A stretch of 64,000 nucleotides of DNA from Limnomonas spitsbergensis (Eukaryota; Chlorophyta; Chlorophyceae; Chlamydomonadales). Positions 11,278 through 21,821 of this stretch are shown piece after piece; position 1 is the stretch's first letter; the number at the start of each line of letters is the position of its first letter. The position numbers were made by a program, and so were the translations under genes. The stretch lies in the NCBI GenBank assembly GCA_037349105.1, contig JAYJMM010000038.1, positions 2,046,001-2,110,000 of the forward strand, given 5' to 3'. Below the pieces are notes generated by a model. The model was given only the letters and a program-made list of their open reading frames with translations. It made no database searches and had not been told where the DNA came from.

Positions 11278-14200
11278 CTAGCAAGCCACCTCCGCCGGGA
11301 CGCCAGCAAAGTAAGGCAAACCCTTCTTCTCGTGGTCCAACACGTCCAGTGCCACGACGCAGCTGTGTGCGACAATCAGGTCGGCATCCGTCGTGAACTC
11401 CCGCAAAACCTCCTCAGTGGCGGTGTTGGCAAAGGCACCAAGGGACTCAGCAGCCTCGTGACGAACCCTGTGCAGCAAAGAGTCGGGATGGAGGTTTGTA
11501 TTGCCTGGACTTAACAAAGTATGAGGCTGGCCGCCCAAGCCGAGAAAACCTGAGACGCAAACACAGAAAAACAGCCTGGTTCAAGGTTGTTCTGTGACAT
11601 CATTTTTGCAATAGCTAAGGGTTAAGGGGGTTGGATGGTCAGGGTCCAGGGAGTTTTCTGTAACAGGCTGTGGAAAGTAAACCCTAAACCCTAAAAGGTC
11701 AGGGTCCAGGGAATTTTCTACAACTGGCTGGGAAGCTACCCCAGCCACTAGCACCGTCAAACGCAGTGGCATGATGTTTCCTTTTAGGAAGGAGAAGTAG
11801 ATTATATATAATTGGAAAGCGGAAGACTCGAATAAAATGTAATGCTCCAACGAAACAATCAAACGACATCGACCTGATCGACCTCATTGACGGGAGGGTA
11901 AATGCAGTTTGCATGCATGTTTTAAATTGTCAACCCACATTGCATGCTCAATTTGAATTGTCAACCCACATTGCGTGTTCGTTGGTGTCCCTGAGCACTT
12001 GCAGCAAGTGGCCGGTCCCGTTCTTGTCCATCATCTGCCCCAGCACGTAGGCAGCTTCGTGCTTGATGAGTGCGCTGCGGGCCTTGAACACCTCAACCAG
12101 CACATCCACAGCCTCCTTGCCGCCACGGTTCCGCAGCGCAAATAGCGCAGAGTATCGCTGAGCACAGCATCGTGTGTGGAGGGAGGGGCAGGCGGGCGGG
12201 TCAGAGATGGTGAATAGATGTTTGCTGTCCACATAACCAGTACGGAAGGAGTGAGTGGATGAAAGTGACTAGTTCTTGGAGCGTCAATTCAGGACGGTAA
12301 ACGAGAAAACACAAGCGGTAACATGACTCCCCTTTCAAGTCTTCAAGGACAGCGTGACGACAGCGGTATCAGCTCACACCGAACATGCACTGCTCCGTGC
12401 TCCTTCTTCCACACTACCACACCTCAGACCTACACCACAGATCTATGCGGCATGGATAAATGGATCCATGCATTTGAATTCAGTCACCAGTCCTGATTTG
12501 TCCCCCCCCCCTTTCTCACGTCAAACATGCGTTGCTCCTCATCCACCAACATGGCCTTGAGCGTCGCGATGGGCGTAGATGCCGGCAGCGCAGGCGTAGG
12601 ATCCACCGAGTAGTAGGGGGACTCCTCGTCCTGGGCATCAGGGTGTTCCTGTAGGTACTGCATCTTCTGAAGCGCCAGCTGGCAGGTCTCGGCCACCTGA
12701 GGAGGCAGGGGTAACCTGGGGTCAGGGGGGTGCAACCCTGTGCGCACCTTGCAGGCTCTCTCAGGAGCCGAGGGCATTCATTCACCAATTGCCTGCAACC
12801 TGTGCTACAATTCATTTTTTGAATTGAAGCGTGCTAACCATAAGCATGTTTCAATTACAAATTGCTCACCATTTGCTCGACTTTGTTCAAATGATGAGAC
12901 ATGCTGGGAAGCCTTACATTTTTTAGTTCCAGGGTTCCACCCTCCAGCGCCACTCATCATTCACGCGCCAGGCCAATATAAAGCACTAGAAAACTCTAGC
13001 AGGGTCAACACTTAACCCCTACCCTGATACCCCTGAGCGATCCGACCTCAGCTTTTGCAACAGCATCAGTGCATCAATCTCAGTTCAGGGTTAGGGTTTA
13101 GGGTTTAAGCCTTAAGGGCGGGTCAGTGCGAACCAGGACATCAAAGAAAGGTTGAGTCAGTGTGAATCAGGGCATCAACAAAAGTGTGAATCAGTGTGAA
13201 TCAGGGCATCAACAAAAGGGTGAGTCAGTGTGAATCAGGGCATCAACAATAGCCGACCACAGCTGTCAAACCTACGGTAAGCCACATAAATGATTGGACC
13301 AAAAGCACATTTGAGGGTGAGGTGTTGGGGTTTTGTGTAGATCGGTCAGGGTTTGGACCCCATCAGCCCAGTGGTGGCAGCCCAGCGGCTCCCTGAGGTT
13401 AGTCTTGCATGCAGAAAAAGAAACACTAGCGTCAACCCAAGACAGCAACGACGGGTTTGGCGCCTTCGCGTTGTGTGATGCAGAGATTATTGAACTGCAC
13501 GCCAGACCAACTTCAGGGGGCCGCCAGGGGCCACCTCTTGGTCGATTTGAACCAAACCTTGACCGGCCGATGGCCAGTGGTCCAAGCAGCAGGGCTTTCT
13601 GTGCCAGCCCCTCACGGCCTCGTACCGTGATATAGCTGAATTGTAGCTGAAGCACACTTAAACAAGCACTGGTGTGATGCACATCCATGCACATCGGGGG
13701 GACCACACATTGCCTCCAGAATGGGTTACCAAGAGAAGAAGAAACATCAGACCACACAATTTGTTTTCTTCTGACACCCAGCCCCATTATCTTGAAGTGA
13801 ACTTCAAATTTTTCCAGCCCCCCCCCTTCAACACACCTCCAGGACGGGGTCATCGGCGTGCTGCATGAGCGGTGCCATGCACTCAGGCGTCCCGATAGCC
13901 CCAAGGGCCTCGCCAGCCTCATGACGCACCCTATGCCAGGGATACAAGAAGAAGAGGTTTGAAGATAATGAAAATATGGCCGCCTTTTCTATTACTGGGC
14001 TACAATCGTGCCAAAATATTTGTGTAGAGGGATCGGCAGGTCCAAGGCTGCACAGAAGCTGATCAGAAGCTGATCAGAGCTGATGACAGTTACTGCCAGC
14101 CTGTCAGGCTTTCGACATATGGTACGTCTCAAATTAAATCAATGAATCGTCACTCTCTGGATGCTGGTCTGCAGAATGACCAGTTGGTCCAGCTGGCAAA

Positions 14201-15482
14201 TGGCCAGTTGGCGAATCAATGATTCTGTCACCCATAATTGCAGGCGCAGGCGCAACAGGCACGGTCCCCATTCTGCAGCATGGATGCCCGGAAAGCACTT
14301 TTCTTTCTGCTTCTCAAAAGAAATTCTGGGTTCTGCCGTGCAGCCTGCATTGTATCCCCCAGGGAATCGCGTGGTGCTTGCATGGGCATCCCCCTCGCTA
14401 TGCACACTCCGTGCGACGTTCGTGGCGTCCAGTCCCGCACAGGTGGCATCATGAACCCAGCGCACTAACCACCTGTGCGGCAATGTCCATGCTATGAAAC
14501 CAGTGAAAGACATGCTGACTATCCCACTCAATTTCCAAGGATATAATCACCCGTAAATAACCATGCTCTCCAACCATGCCCCCAACCGCTACGGCAAGTT
14601 CCGTGCTTCTATTCCCCTCCCCCTAGCCATTTGATGTTTAGGGCAACCCTCAAACCTTCATCAGGCAGATGCTCTGCTGCGACGCCCCTCCCTCTCATTG
14701 AGTTGTTTTGACTAGACCACACGCACGTCCCCCACACAGACAGCCATGTGTCAATATGAACCCGGCAGACACACCCCAGGGCCATGTTCAATGAAGCTGG
14801 TCTAGGGTTAAGGATTTTGAAATCTGAACCCTATACCATACTTCATGAGCACCTTGCTGCATATAAAGTTCATGTTAGGGCAGGCCTTGTGGTTACCAGT
14901 TAGTGCTGAGGGAGTACTTGTAAGCTCCGCCAACTACTACCTCCTAATACTGGAATCACCATTTGGTGCGCTATGATGGTATGATACGGTCAATCATCAA
15001 CAACAGTGTCCCAGCAGGAATTTCAGTTCACAAAAATGTAAACATGCCCTACGGTAATGTGACTCCGGAAGCCATCCTGGCCACTCACATGGAGTGTTCA
15101 CTGCTGTCCTTAAGTGTGGCAGCCAGGATTTCCACTGCACAAGCCTCCTGTCTCTGACCCAGACAGAAGCAAACGTCGTGGCGGAAGAGCGCAGACGGGT
15201 TCTTCAAAGCTAGAGGCGCGGTGGAAAGAAAGGGGCAGCAAGCGGGGACGTCAGATCCACACTGTGGGAGGGAGAGGCACACGGCAGCTGGCAGCTCTTC
15301 CCTGCGGTCGAGGAGCCCTTTCCTCACGTACATGCTACAAGCGCCTCATGTGCAACGACACCCTTGACGTTGCGCAGGCTGAACAGTACTCTGTAGCGTT
15401 CTGTAATATCCGTTTCGGGAGCGAGCAGCTTGTCGCGCAGCGACAGCACAAGCTCAGCATCCACCTCCTTGAGTTCAGCCAT
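11278..15482 (-). CDS. DOHH: Deoxyhypusine hydroxylase
   Basis: It hydroxylates deoxyhypusine in eIF5A, the last step of hypusine formation, in the cytosol. Six exons (minus strand): 15332-15482, 15089-15209, 13837-13930, 12520-12696, 11970-12157, 11278-11467 (TAG). They total 921 nt, 306 aa; human DOHH is 302. The protein is two blocks of HEAT-like repeats joined by an acidic linker (about residues 137-165). Di-iron motifs sit in pairs 33 residues apart, as in the family: H61-D62, H94-E95, H214-E215, H247-E248. The first is His-Asp where the family usually has His-Glu. The repeats MVRHEAGEALG and MVRHEAAESLG are diagnostic. All introns are GT-AG and phases close exactly. The start MAELKEVDAELV fits the family. 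It is transcribed away from EF-Ts across 246 bp. Introns carry a family-B repeat (13.5 kb) and telomere-like tracts (11.68, 13.09 kb). Confidence 0.96.
13088..13112 (+). repeat. Interstitial telomere-like tract
   Basis: GGGTTAGGGTTTAGGGTTTAA is three to four units of the TTTAGGG type. Similar shorter tracts occur at 3129, 11678 (CCCTAAACCCTAAA), 20793, 20884 and 56908. This type is the telomere repeat of plants and many green algae. Confidence 0.8.
13138..13250 (+). repeat. About 40-bp tandem repeat, 3 copies
   Basis: GTGTGAATCAGGGCATCAAC recurs three times (about 13155, 13194 and 13228), with GTGAGTCAGTGTG variants between. Intronic in DOHH. Confidence 0.8.
13500..13650 (+). repeat. Dispersed repeat family B copy in DOHH intron
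   Basis: GGGCCACCTCTTGG, then GAACCAAACCTTGACCGGCC, GGCCAGTGGTCCAAGCAGCA and the end GAATTGTAGCTGAAGC match copies at 54.0 and 60.8 kb. It lies antisense in the third DOHH intron. Confidence 0.75.
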
Positions 15483-15728
15483 TTTGTTGCTCGTGTTTCA
15501 GGTTATGGATGAATGAAGTGTTGAGTCAAGGACATGCGCGTGAGCCAAAGGAATTTCACAATGATTCGCGCCGCACCCGCAGCCTGCCGTACATCTTATT
15601 CCGGAACACAAAGTGTGACGTCCAGATCGCTCCGCGACAGGCCTGCGTTGCGTGACGTCGACGCTGGCGTCTGCCCATCCGATATCTCTTCCACGAGTGA
15701 TCTTTGAAACTCGAATTATAACGACACT
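15483..15728. promoter_or_regulatory. Shared divergent promoter of DOHH and EF-Ts
   Basis: Only 246 bp separate the start codons of two genes transcribed in opposite directions. Two TGACGTC words (about 15615 and 15652) of the CRE/bZIP type lie 37 bp apart in the middle. No TATA box is evident. Function is inferred from the arrangement. Confidence 0.6.
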
Positions 15729-18700
15729 ATGATGCGGTCCATGGCGTCCATGGCATGGGCCACCATCGGTAGATATGCCCCAGTCACAGCTTGCACTTCC
15801 TCTCACCGCGGTTTTGCCAGCCAGACCACAGCTCAAATCAAGGCGCTCCGGGAGAAGAGTGGCGCCCCCATATCTGATGTTAAGGTGAGGTCCACTAGGG
15901 GGCATGCCCTGGGAGGATGCCCACTGCAGACAGCCTCTTCTCCTCAGCCCGCTGTCCCATGCGGAAGCATCTTTCCTGCCGCACGTCCGTCAGGCCTGCC
16001 ATGCATGGAACAAGCCGCATGGCAGACGCGTCATCACGCCCAATTTCTTCGCAAGGGAACCAGGTTCGCTACTTCGAACACACACGAAACACAAACTCAC
16101 ATACCGTCGCCTCCCGAAGTCAAAAGACGGCGCGCGTGGCATTCCCCTCCGGCCAACATGCCTGCTTCGCATGGCGTTCCCCCATTACCATCCAACCGCA
16201 GGCCTGCCTGGTTGCAGCAGACTGGGACATGGAAAAGGCGTTCGATGCGTTGCGCAAGAAGGGCCTTGCGGCAGCCGCCAAGAAGTCATCTCGCCATGCC
16301 TCTGAGGGCTTGGTCGGCCTGGCTGCCTCCTCAGCAGCCTCAGCCGGCAGGCGGCCCGCTGTCGCCATCGTGGAGATCAACAGCGAGACGGACTTTGTGT
16401 CGCGGGGGGAGCTGTTCAGAGGCCTCGTGTCTCAGGTGGGAGCAGGCAGCTGCTGCTGCTGCTGCTGATATTTTATTAGAGGAGTGGGCTTGGGATGGCA
16501 TCAGGCAGCGGCCTGTACGTCTGCTATTTCTGGTTCAGTAGGGATATGGGTAACAGCTACTGCTGCTGCTGTTTCTGCTTTCCTTTATGCTTCAACATGG
16601 GTCTGGTTAGCTGCCCATGCCTCTACTTCTACTTCTGCCTCTGTATCTGCCTCTACTTCTACTTCTGCCTCTGTCTATGCCTCTGCCTTTGCCTCTACTT
16701 CTACTTCTGCCTCTGTCTATGCCTCTGCCTTTGCCTCTACTTCTACTTCTGCCTCTGCTGCAACTGCTGATGTTTCTGATAGTCACAGCACTTAGTTTTG
16801 AGAGTAAGTGCCCTCAATGCTAGATCAAGGGTCACAGGTGTACATGACAAGCAACCTTTTTCAGAACATCATCGGATCCAAGACCAGATCTATCACCATG
16901 GAGTATTGTAACCAGGTTGAAGCACCCTACTTTCAGATTCCTGAAGGGATGGGGTCTCAGATTGCTGCAGCCTCTAATTGCAGTTGTGTGGGTGATTTCC
17001 ATTTTTACCGCCCATGCCATTGTTTGCAGGTTGCAGAGGCAGCGCTGAGTTTAAAGGATAGCTCGTCTTCACCCGCTTCTGGAGTTCAGGAGGGGCAGCA
17101 GCTGCTAGATCAGGTGGGCTTTGCTATGTTTGAATGCTCATGCGCTCTCAGTCTCACACTGGAACTGCCCTATGCCCCTGCCCTATGCCCCTGCCCTATG
17201 CCCCTGCCCTATGCCCATGCCCTATGCCCATGCACTACGCCCATGCCCTATGCCCATGCACTACGCCCATGCCCTACGCCCATGCCCTACGCCCATGCCC
17301 TACGCCCATGCCCTATGCCCATGCCCTACGCCCATGCCCTACGCCCATGCCCTACGCCCATACCCTATGCCCATGCCCTATGCCCATGCCCTATGCCCAT
17401 GCCCTATGCCCATGCCCTATGCCCATGCCCTATGCCCATGACCTATGCCCATGCCCTACGCCTACGCCCTATGCCCATGCCCTACGCCCATGCCCTATGC
17501 CCTATGCCCATGCCCTATGCCCATGCCCTATGCCCATGCCCTATGCCCATGCCCTATGCCTATGCCCTATGCCCATGCCCTACGCCCATGCCCTATGCCC
17601 ATGCCCTATGCCCATGCCCTATGCCCATGCCCTATGCCCAAGCCCTACGGCCATGCCCTACGCCCATGCCATATGCCCATGCCCTATTCCCATGCCCTAC
17701 GCCCATGCCCTACGCCCATGCCCTATGCCCATGCCCTATGCCCATGCCCTATGCCCATGCCCTATGCCCATGCCCTACGCCCATGCCCTATGCCCATGCC
17801 CTATACCCATACCCTATGCTCTATCCCTTTACTTTTGTCATTATGCCCCTGTGCCTCTTCTCTTCACAGCTCTTGGCGACGAAGCTCTCCAGCGGGTCCA
17901 CCGTCTCTGACGCATGCGCCGAAATGGCCGCTCAGGTCAGGGAGAATGTGCGCCTCCGCCGCGCCTTCTTGATGGTGGGGCCGCCAGGTGAGGGTGTCGG
18001 GATGTGGGAAATGTATGAATGGCAGAAACAAACTTGAAAAAGGTAAAAAGTAGCTGAACAAAAAATGCGGTATCTGTATTTGAGAGTATTCATGAAGGGG
18101 GATGGGGCATTGGTTGGGGAAGTATTTTATACATAGGATGGCTCATTTGAGATTTATGGGATTGGGATTATAATTTCTAGTCCTTTGGGGGCCAGGAGGT
18201 TGAATCGAAGCACTTTGAGTTGCTGACAAAACAGTGGACACGTGTGATCTTCTGACTGATCCTATACATCATCTACCTGTACACACAGGACATCCTCAAC
18301 ATCAGGGCTGAAATGCAATTGCCGGCTGGGGGGAACGCAACTGTTGGGATGCTGGCCCGCAATATGTATCCCCTGGATAAAGTTTAGGGTTCAGGGTGAA
18401 GGACACCCCCATATTTTTACCCTTGGCCGCTGCCGCCGCCGCCACCACCACCGCCGCGCTTTGATCGTATGGATCGTTTATCTATGCTACTTCTTCGCTT
18501 GAGATCACAGATAGGAAACCATCAAATCTAACTTCATGGTCTAAGACCCACTTGGTAAATTTGTGGACATTTTGAGCCCTAGAAAGTCGGACCCGTGTTC
18601 ACACGCTGCGCTGCCTTGATGCAGGCTCAATTGTGGAGGGGTACCTACACCAGAGCGTGGCTCCTGGCCTGGGCACCATAGCCTCTGTGACCGTGCTGCA

Positions 18701-21700
18701 GCCAGAGGAGCCAGACGGCTTGGAGCCTAAAGTGGGTCCAGGGTTGAGGGTCGGGAAACCACATGTGGGTGTGAGTTGCGGGACGGGATGTTTTTACTCT
18801 ATAGTCCCTCTGTGTTGCATGTTCGACCTAAGTCCTCGAGTGAAAAGCTCTGGAGCTCATTCGGCACACAACTTTGCTCAGGAGGCTGCTCAGGCCGCAT
18901 CTGAGCTGGCAGCCTGCATCGCCATGCAAGCTCGACCTTCATCCTTCTGCAACATGCTCTTACACATGCAACCGACACCAAACCTTGCTCAAGAGGCTGC
19001 TCGAGCCGCATCTGAGCTGGCTGCCTGCATCGCCATGCAAGCTTGACCTTCATCCTTCTGCAGCACGCTCTTACGCATGCAACCGACACCACACCTTGCT
19101 CAGGAGGCTGCTCAGGCCGCATCTGAGCTGGCTGCCGGCATCGCCATGCATGCTGCCGGCATGCGGCCCCTGTACCTGGACCGCGCCTCAGTGCCCGAGG
19201 AGGCCTTGCAGCGTGAGCGGCAGATATTTTCTGCTCAGGCAGCTGCGAGCGGGAAAGCGGAGGCATTCGTGGCCAAGGTGCGGGCATCACCTCAGACAGA
19301 TGTTATATATTTGTCTGCCCACAGGGATCAAGGGGTGTCAGTGCTTGTTTTTTCGCGGCGCTGCTGCAGTTCAGCTGCAGATCAGCTACAATCTCGTCCA
19401 GGGCCGATGGCCCCATGCGTGGCTAGTCATGTTGCTAGGGACCCTGTCCGCAGGCCGATCCAGGTGTTGTCCCCAGCCTCTGGTAGCTGCGGGATGGCCG
19501 GCTGAAGGGGGCCTTGTAGCCGGAATGGGAGCAATGGAAGATCTTGCTTGCCGCGTCGCCAGGGTTATGTGCTTAAGTTTCTGCGTTTTGGTTTCGTTGG
19601 TGGGTATGGCGCTCTCAGGGAGTGATGTCACACTCCGAGGCAGCTGGAGCATTCGAATTTGCTGCTTGTGGTGCCTGCCGCGATATCGCCCAGGTCAAGG
19701 AGCCTTCTCCCCTATTTCTCCCTCAAAATTCCATTGCAAAAGACCCCAGAAGCCAAACCACATCTTGCGCATTGCTGTACAGCCCACACAAAGCCCCGAC
19801 CCCTACTTCAGCATGGAAGCACCCTCCCTCCCCCACCCACCCACTACCCTTTCCTCTGGTTTGGCGCAGTGGTGTACCTAGAGACCATTTACTATTCCTC
19901 GCAGCTTGAAAGGACGGGCGAGTACCCAGCTGGCAATTTGATTATAGGCTGAAAATGCAATGCATTTCCATCAGGGCATCTAAGGAGGCTGAGGATTGGC
20001 TGAGGGTGGAAATGCACTGCATTCCTAGCTGGGCAAATCTGACGAGGCTGGGCTGGAAATGCGCTGCATTGCTAGCTGGAAAAATCTGACGCAGCTGGGC
20101 AGGACATGCACTGCAGCGTATCTCTCGTGTAATGGGTCCTAAAACAAAACATTTGAAGCCTGTCAATCATCCCCCAACTCGGCGTATTCACACGGATTCA
20201 GTCCCGGTATGGGACAGGCCCCGCCCCACGCTCTCTTGCTGCCCAAGCGCAGCGGGACCGTTGTACGATTCAGGTTTTAGGTTTAAGGCGACCAGGGTGG
20301 CGCTTGTGGGCAAGACCTGCTCACCCTAAAGGGAGCGCCCTGCTCAAGTACCCCCTGATAGTCAGGGAGGACACGAGCAAAGGGGGCGGGGAAGAGATCA
20401 GCTGGCCAGCCAGCCAGGGGAGCCATTCGAAACTCGCTCACGCTCTCGCTGTTACCTTGCGCAGATGGTTGACGGCCGCATCTCCAAATTCTACGAGGAG
20501 GCCTGCCTGCTTGATCAGCGCTACTTGCTGGACGACTCGGTCAAGGTCAAGGGGGCAGTGGATAGGTGAGCCTGGGGGAGGGTACAGTGGGCAGCTTTGC
20601 AATGTGCTTGGACTTATTGGACTTCACTCTCTCAAAGTTTGGCCTTTCCACAAGGGTGGGAGATCTCCAGATATTTCAAGGACTAGGCTGGACGACTCGG
20701 TCAAGGTCAAGTGGGAAGTGGATAAGTAAGCCTGGGGGAGGTGCAGTGGACAAGTGTGCTTGGACTTCTCTTGCTCAGAGTTCGGCCTAGTTTAGGGTTT
20801 AGGGTGCAGTGAGCCTGGGGGAGGGTGCAGTGGATAGGTGTGCTTGGACTTCTTTTGCTCAGAGTTGGGCCTTGTCTAGAGTTTAGGGTTTAATGAGCCT
20901 TGGGGGAGGGTGCGGTGGACAGGTGCACTTGGACTTCATTTGCTCAGAGTTGGGCCTAGTTTAGGGTTAGGGGTATAAGGAGCGTGGGAGAGGGTGCAGT
21001 GGACAGGTGCGCTTGGACTTCTTTTGCTCAGAGTTGGGTCTAGTTTAGGGTTTAGTGAGCCTGGGGTTGGGTGCAGTGGGCAGGTGTGCAATGTGCTTGG
21101 ACTTCTTTTGCTCAGAGTCAGGCCGTTTCTCAAGGGTGGGAGACCTTCAGACTTTTCAAGGACTAGGCTGGATGCTTCGCAACCTGCCCTCGTCGGTTTT
21201 AATTTTATGTCAAGCACGTTCAGCGTTGGACGATTTACTGTCGTGACGGTCGCGACCTTTTGACAATGCCACACGAATGTTACGGTTCCCAGTCAACATT
21301 TACTTTTTACGGTGGAACACACCGTCTTACGTTGCACATTAATCCCTCATACGGTGTCTGAGCCCAACACTGTTGATGTTTATTTTATTTACTGGTATAT
21401 TTACTGGTATGCTTTTTTATTCTGGGCTTTCAATCTTCCCGATTTCAAATCCCTTGTCCCCATGATCCCAACCGCTGAATCCGCCTCCCTTTGTTTTAAT
21501 ATTATTCAGGGCTATCAACGTAATTGGTAAGGACCCAATTCTTAGTCTCGATGATTCCCAATTCCTAATCTCACCTAGCCGGGATGGTGCTTTCTCTTCC
21601 CCCCGTACATTGCTTGACTGCAACCCTGGATTGCGGGGGTCCGATGCCCCGCTTTTCACTATTTTCACAAACGAAATGTCCCCACCCGCAGGTTGGGGAA

Positions 21701-21821
21701 GCAGCTTGGCTGCAAGCTGCAGCTCAGCCAGTACCTTCGGGTGCAGGTTGGCGAGGGGCTGGAGGCGGCGGCCAAGGGGGATTTTGCTGAGGAGGTGGCC
21801 AAGGTGATGAAGGACGCATGA
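15729..21821 (+). CDS. TSFM: Elongation factor Ts, probably mitochondrial
   Basis: Guanine nucleotide exchange factor for organellar EF-Tu. Eight exons: 15729-15884, 16202-16435, 17030-17113, 17870-17987, 18625-18731, 19104-19277, 20465-20565, 21692-21821 (TGA). They total 1104 nt, 367 aa, phases closing exactly. Residues 1-30 ([14 protein letters not shown]...) are basic and Ser/Ala-rich like a mitochondrial presequence; a plastid target is possible. Then come the UBA-like N domain ([17 protein letters not shown]), the signature around TDFV (residues 115-118, [10 protein letters not shown]) and the C-terminal block [18 protein letters not shown]. The last exon gives [17 protein letters not shown]. 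It is head to head with DOHH. Introns 2, 3, 5, 6 and 7 hold tandem repeats, and parts of exons 6 and 7 are duplicated beside the real exons. Confidence 0.95.
16621..16765 (+). repeat. Pyrimidine-rich minisatellite, EF-Ts intron 2
   Basis: Repeats of CTCTACTTCTACTTCTGC and CTCTGCCTTTGC alternate; a 42-bp higher unit is visible (16681 and 16723). A CTG run lies at 16449-16467 just after exon 2. Open frames here are repeat artefacts. Confidence 0.9.
17164..17820 (+). repeat. 12-bp minisatellite CCTATGCCCATG, EF-Ts intron 3
   Basis: About 55 near-perfect copies, with C/T changes (CCTACGCCCATG) as the main variant. Because 12 is a multiple of three, all forward frames stay open ([11 protein letters not shown]...). 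The array ends 50 bp before the exon at 17870. Confidence 0.95.
18871..19160 (+). repeat. 111-bp tandem copies of the EF-Ts exon 6 start
   Basis: The segment with the 3' splice site and the first 50 or so bases of exon 6 occurs three times, at exact 111-bp steps (exon-start positions 18882, 18993, 19104). Copy 1 keeps TTGCTCAG|GAGGCTGC; copy 2 has CAAG|AGGC; copy 3 is the exon that continues the EF-Ts frame. Splicing to copy 1 would read [17 protein letters not shown] and reach a TGA in copy 2. Confidence 0.9.
19335..19545 (-). repeat. Dispersed repeat family B copy, EF-Ts intron 6
   Basis: Minus-strand copy: it begins GGCTACAAGGCCCCCTTC, contains CACCTGGATCGGCCTGCGG and ends ATTGTAGCTGATCTGCAG, aligning with the plus copy at 54.0 kb. 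Confidence 0.8.
19945..20115 (+). repeat. About 50-60 bp degenerate tandem repeat, EF-Ts intron 6
   Basis: GAAATGCACTGCATTCCTAG, GAAATGCGCTGCATTGCTAG and similar segments recur three to four times, alternating with AATCTGACGAGGCTGGGC. Confidence 0.8.
20566..21180 (+). repeat. Tandem repeat with a copy of the EF-Ts exon 7 end, intron 7
   Basis: Units of about 100 bp carry GAGCCTGGGGGAGGGTGCAG, a CTTGGACTTC block and telomere-like TTTAGGGTTTAGGG. At about 20688-20735 lies a copy of the end of exon 7 (CTGGACGACTCGGTCAAGG) followed by a new donor GATAAGTAAGC. A further partial GACTAGGCTGGATG occurs at 21160. Confidence 0.85.

Noticed and set aside
16808..18037. 409-codon frame with [11 protein letters not shown] repeats
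   Set aside because: It is the 12-bp intronic minisatellite plus EF-Ts exons 3 and 4; spliced exons give a normal EF-Ts.
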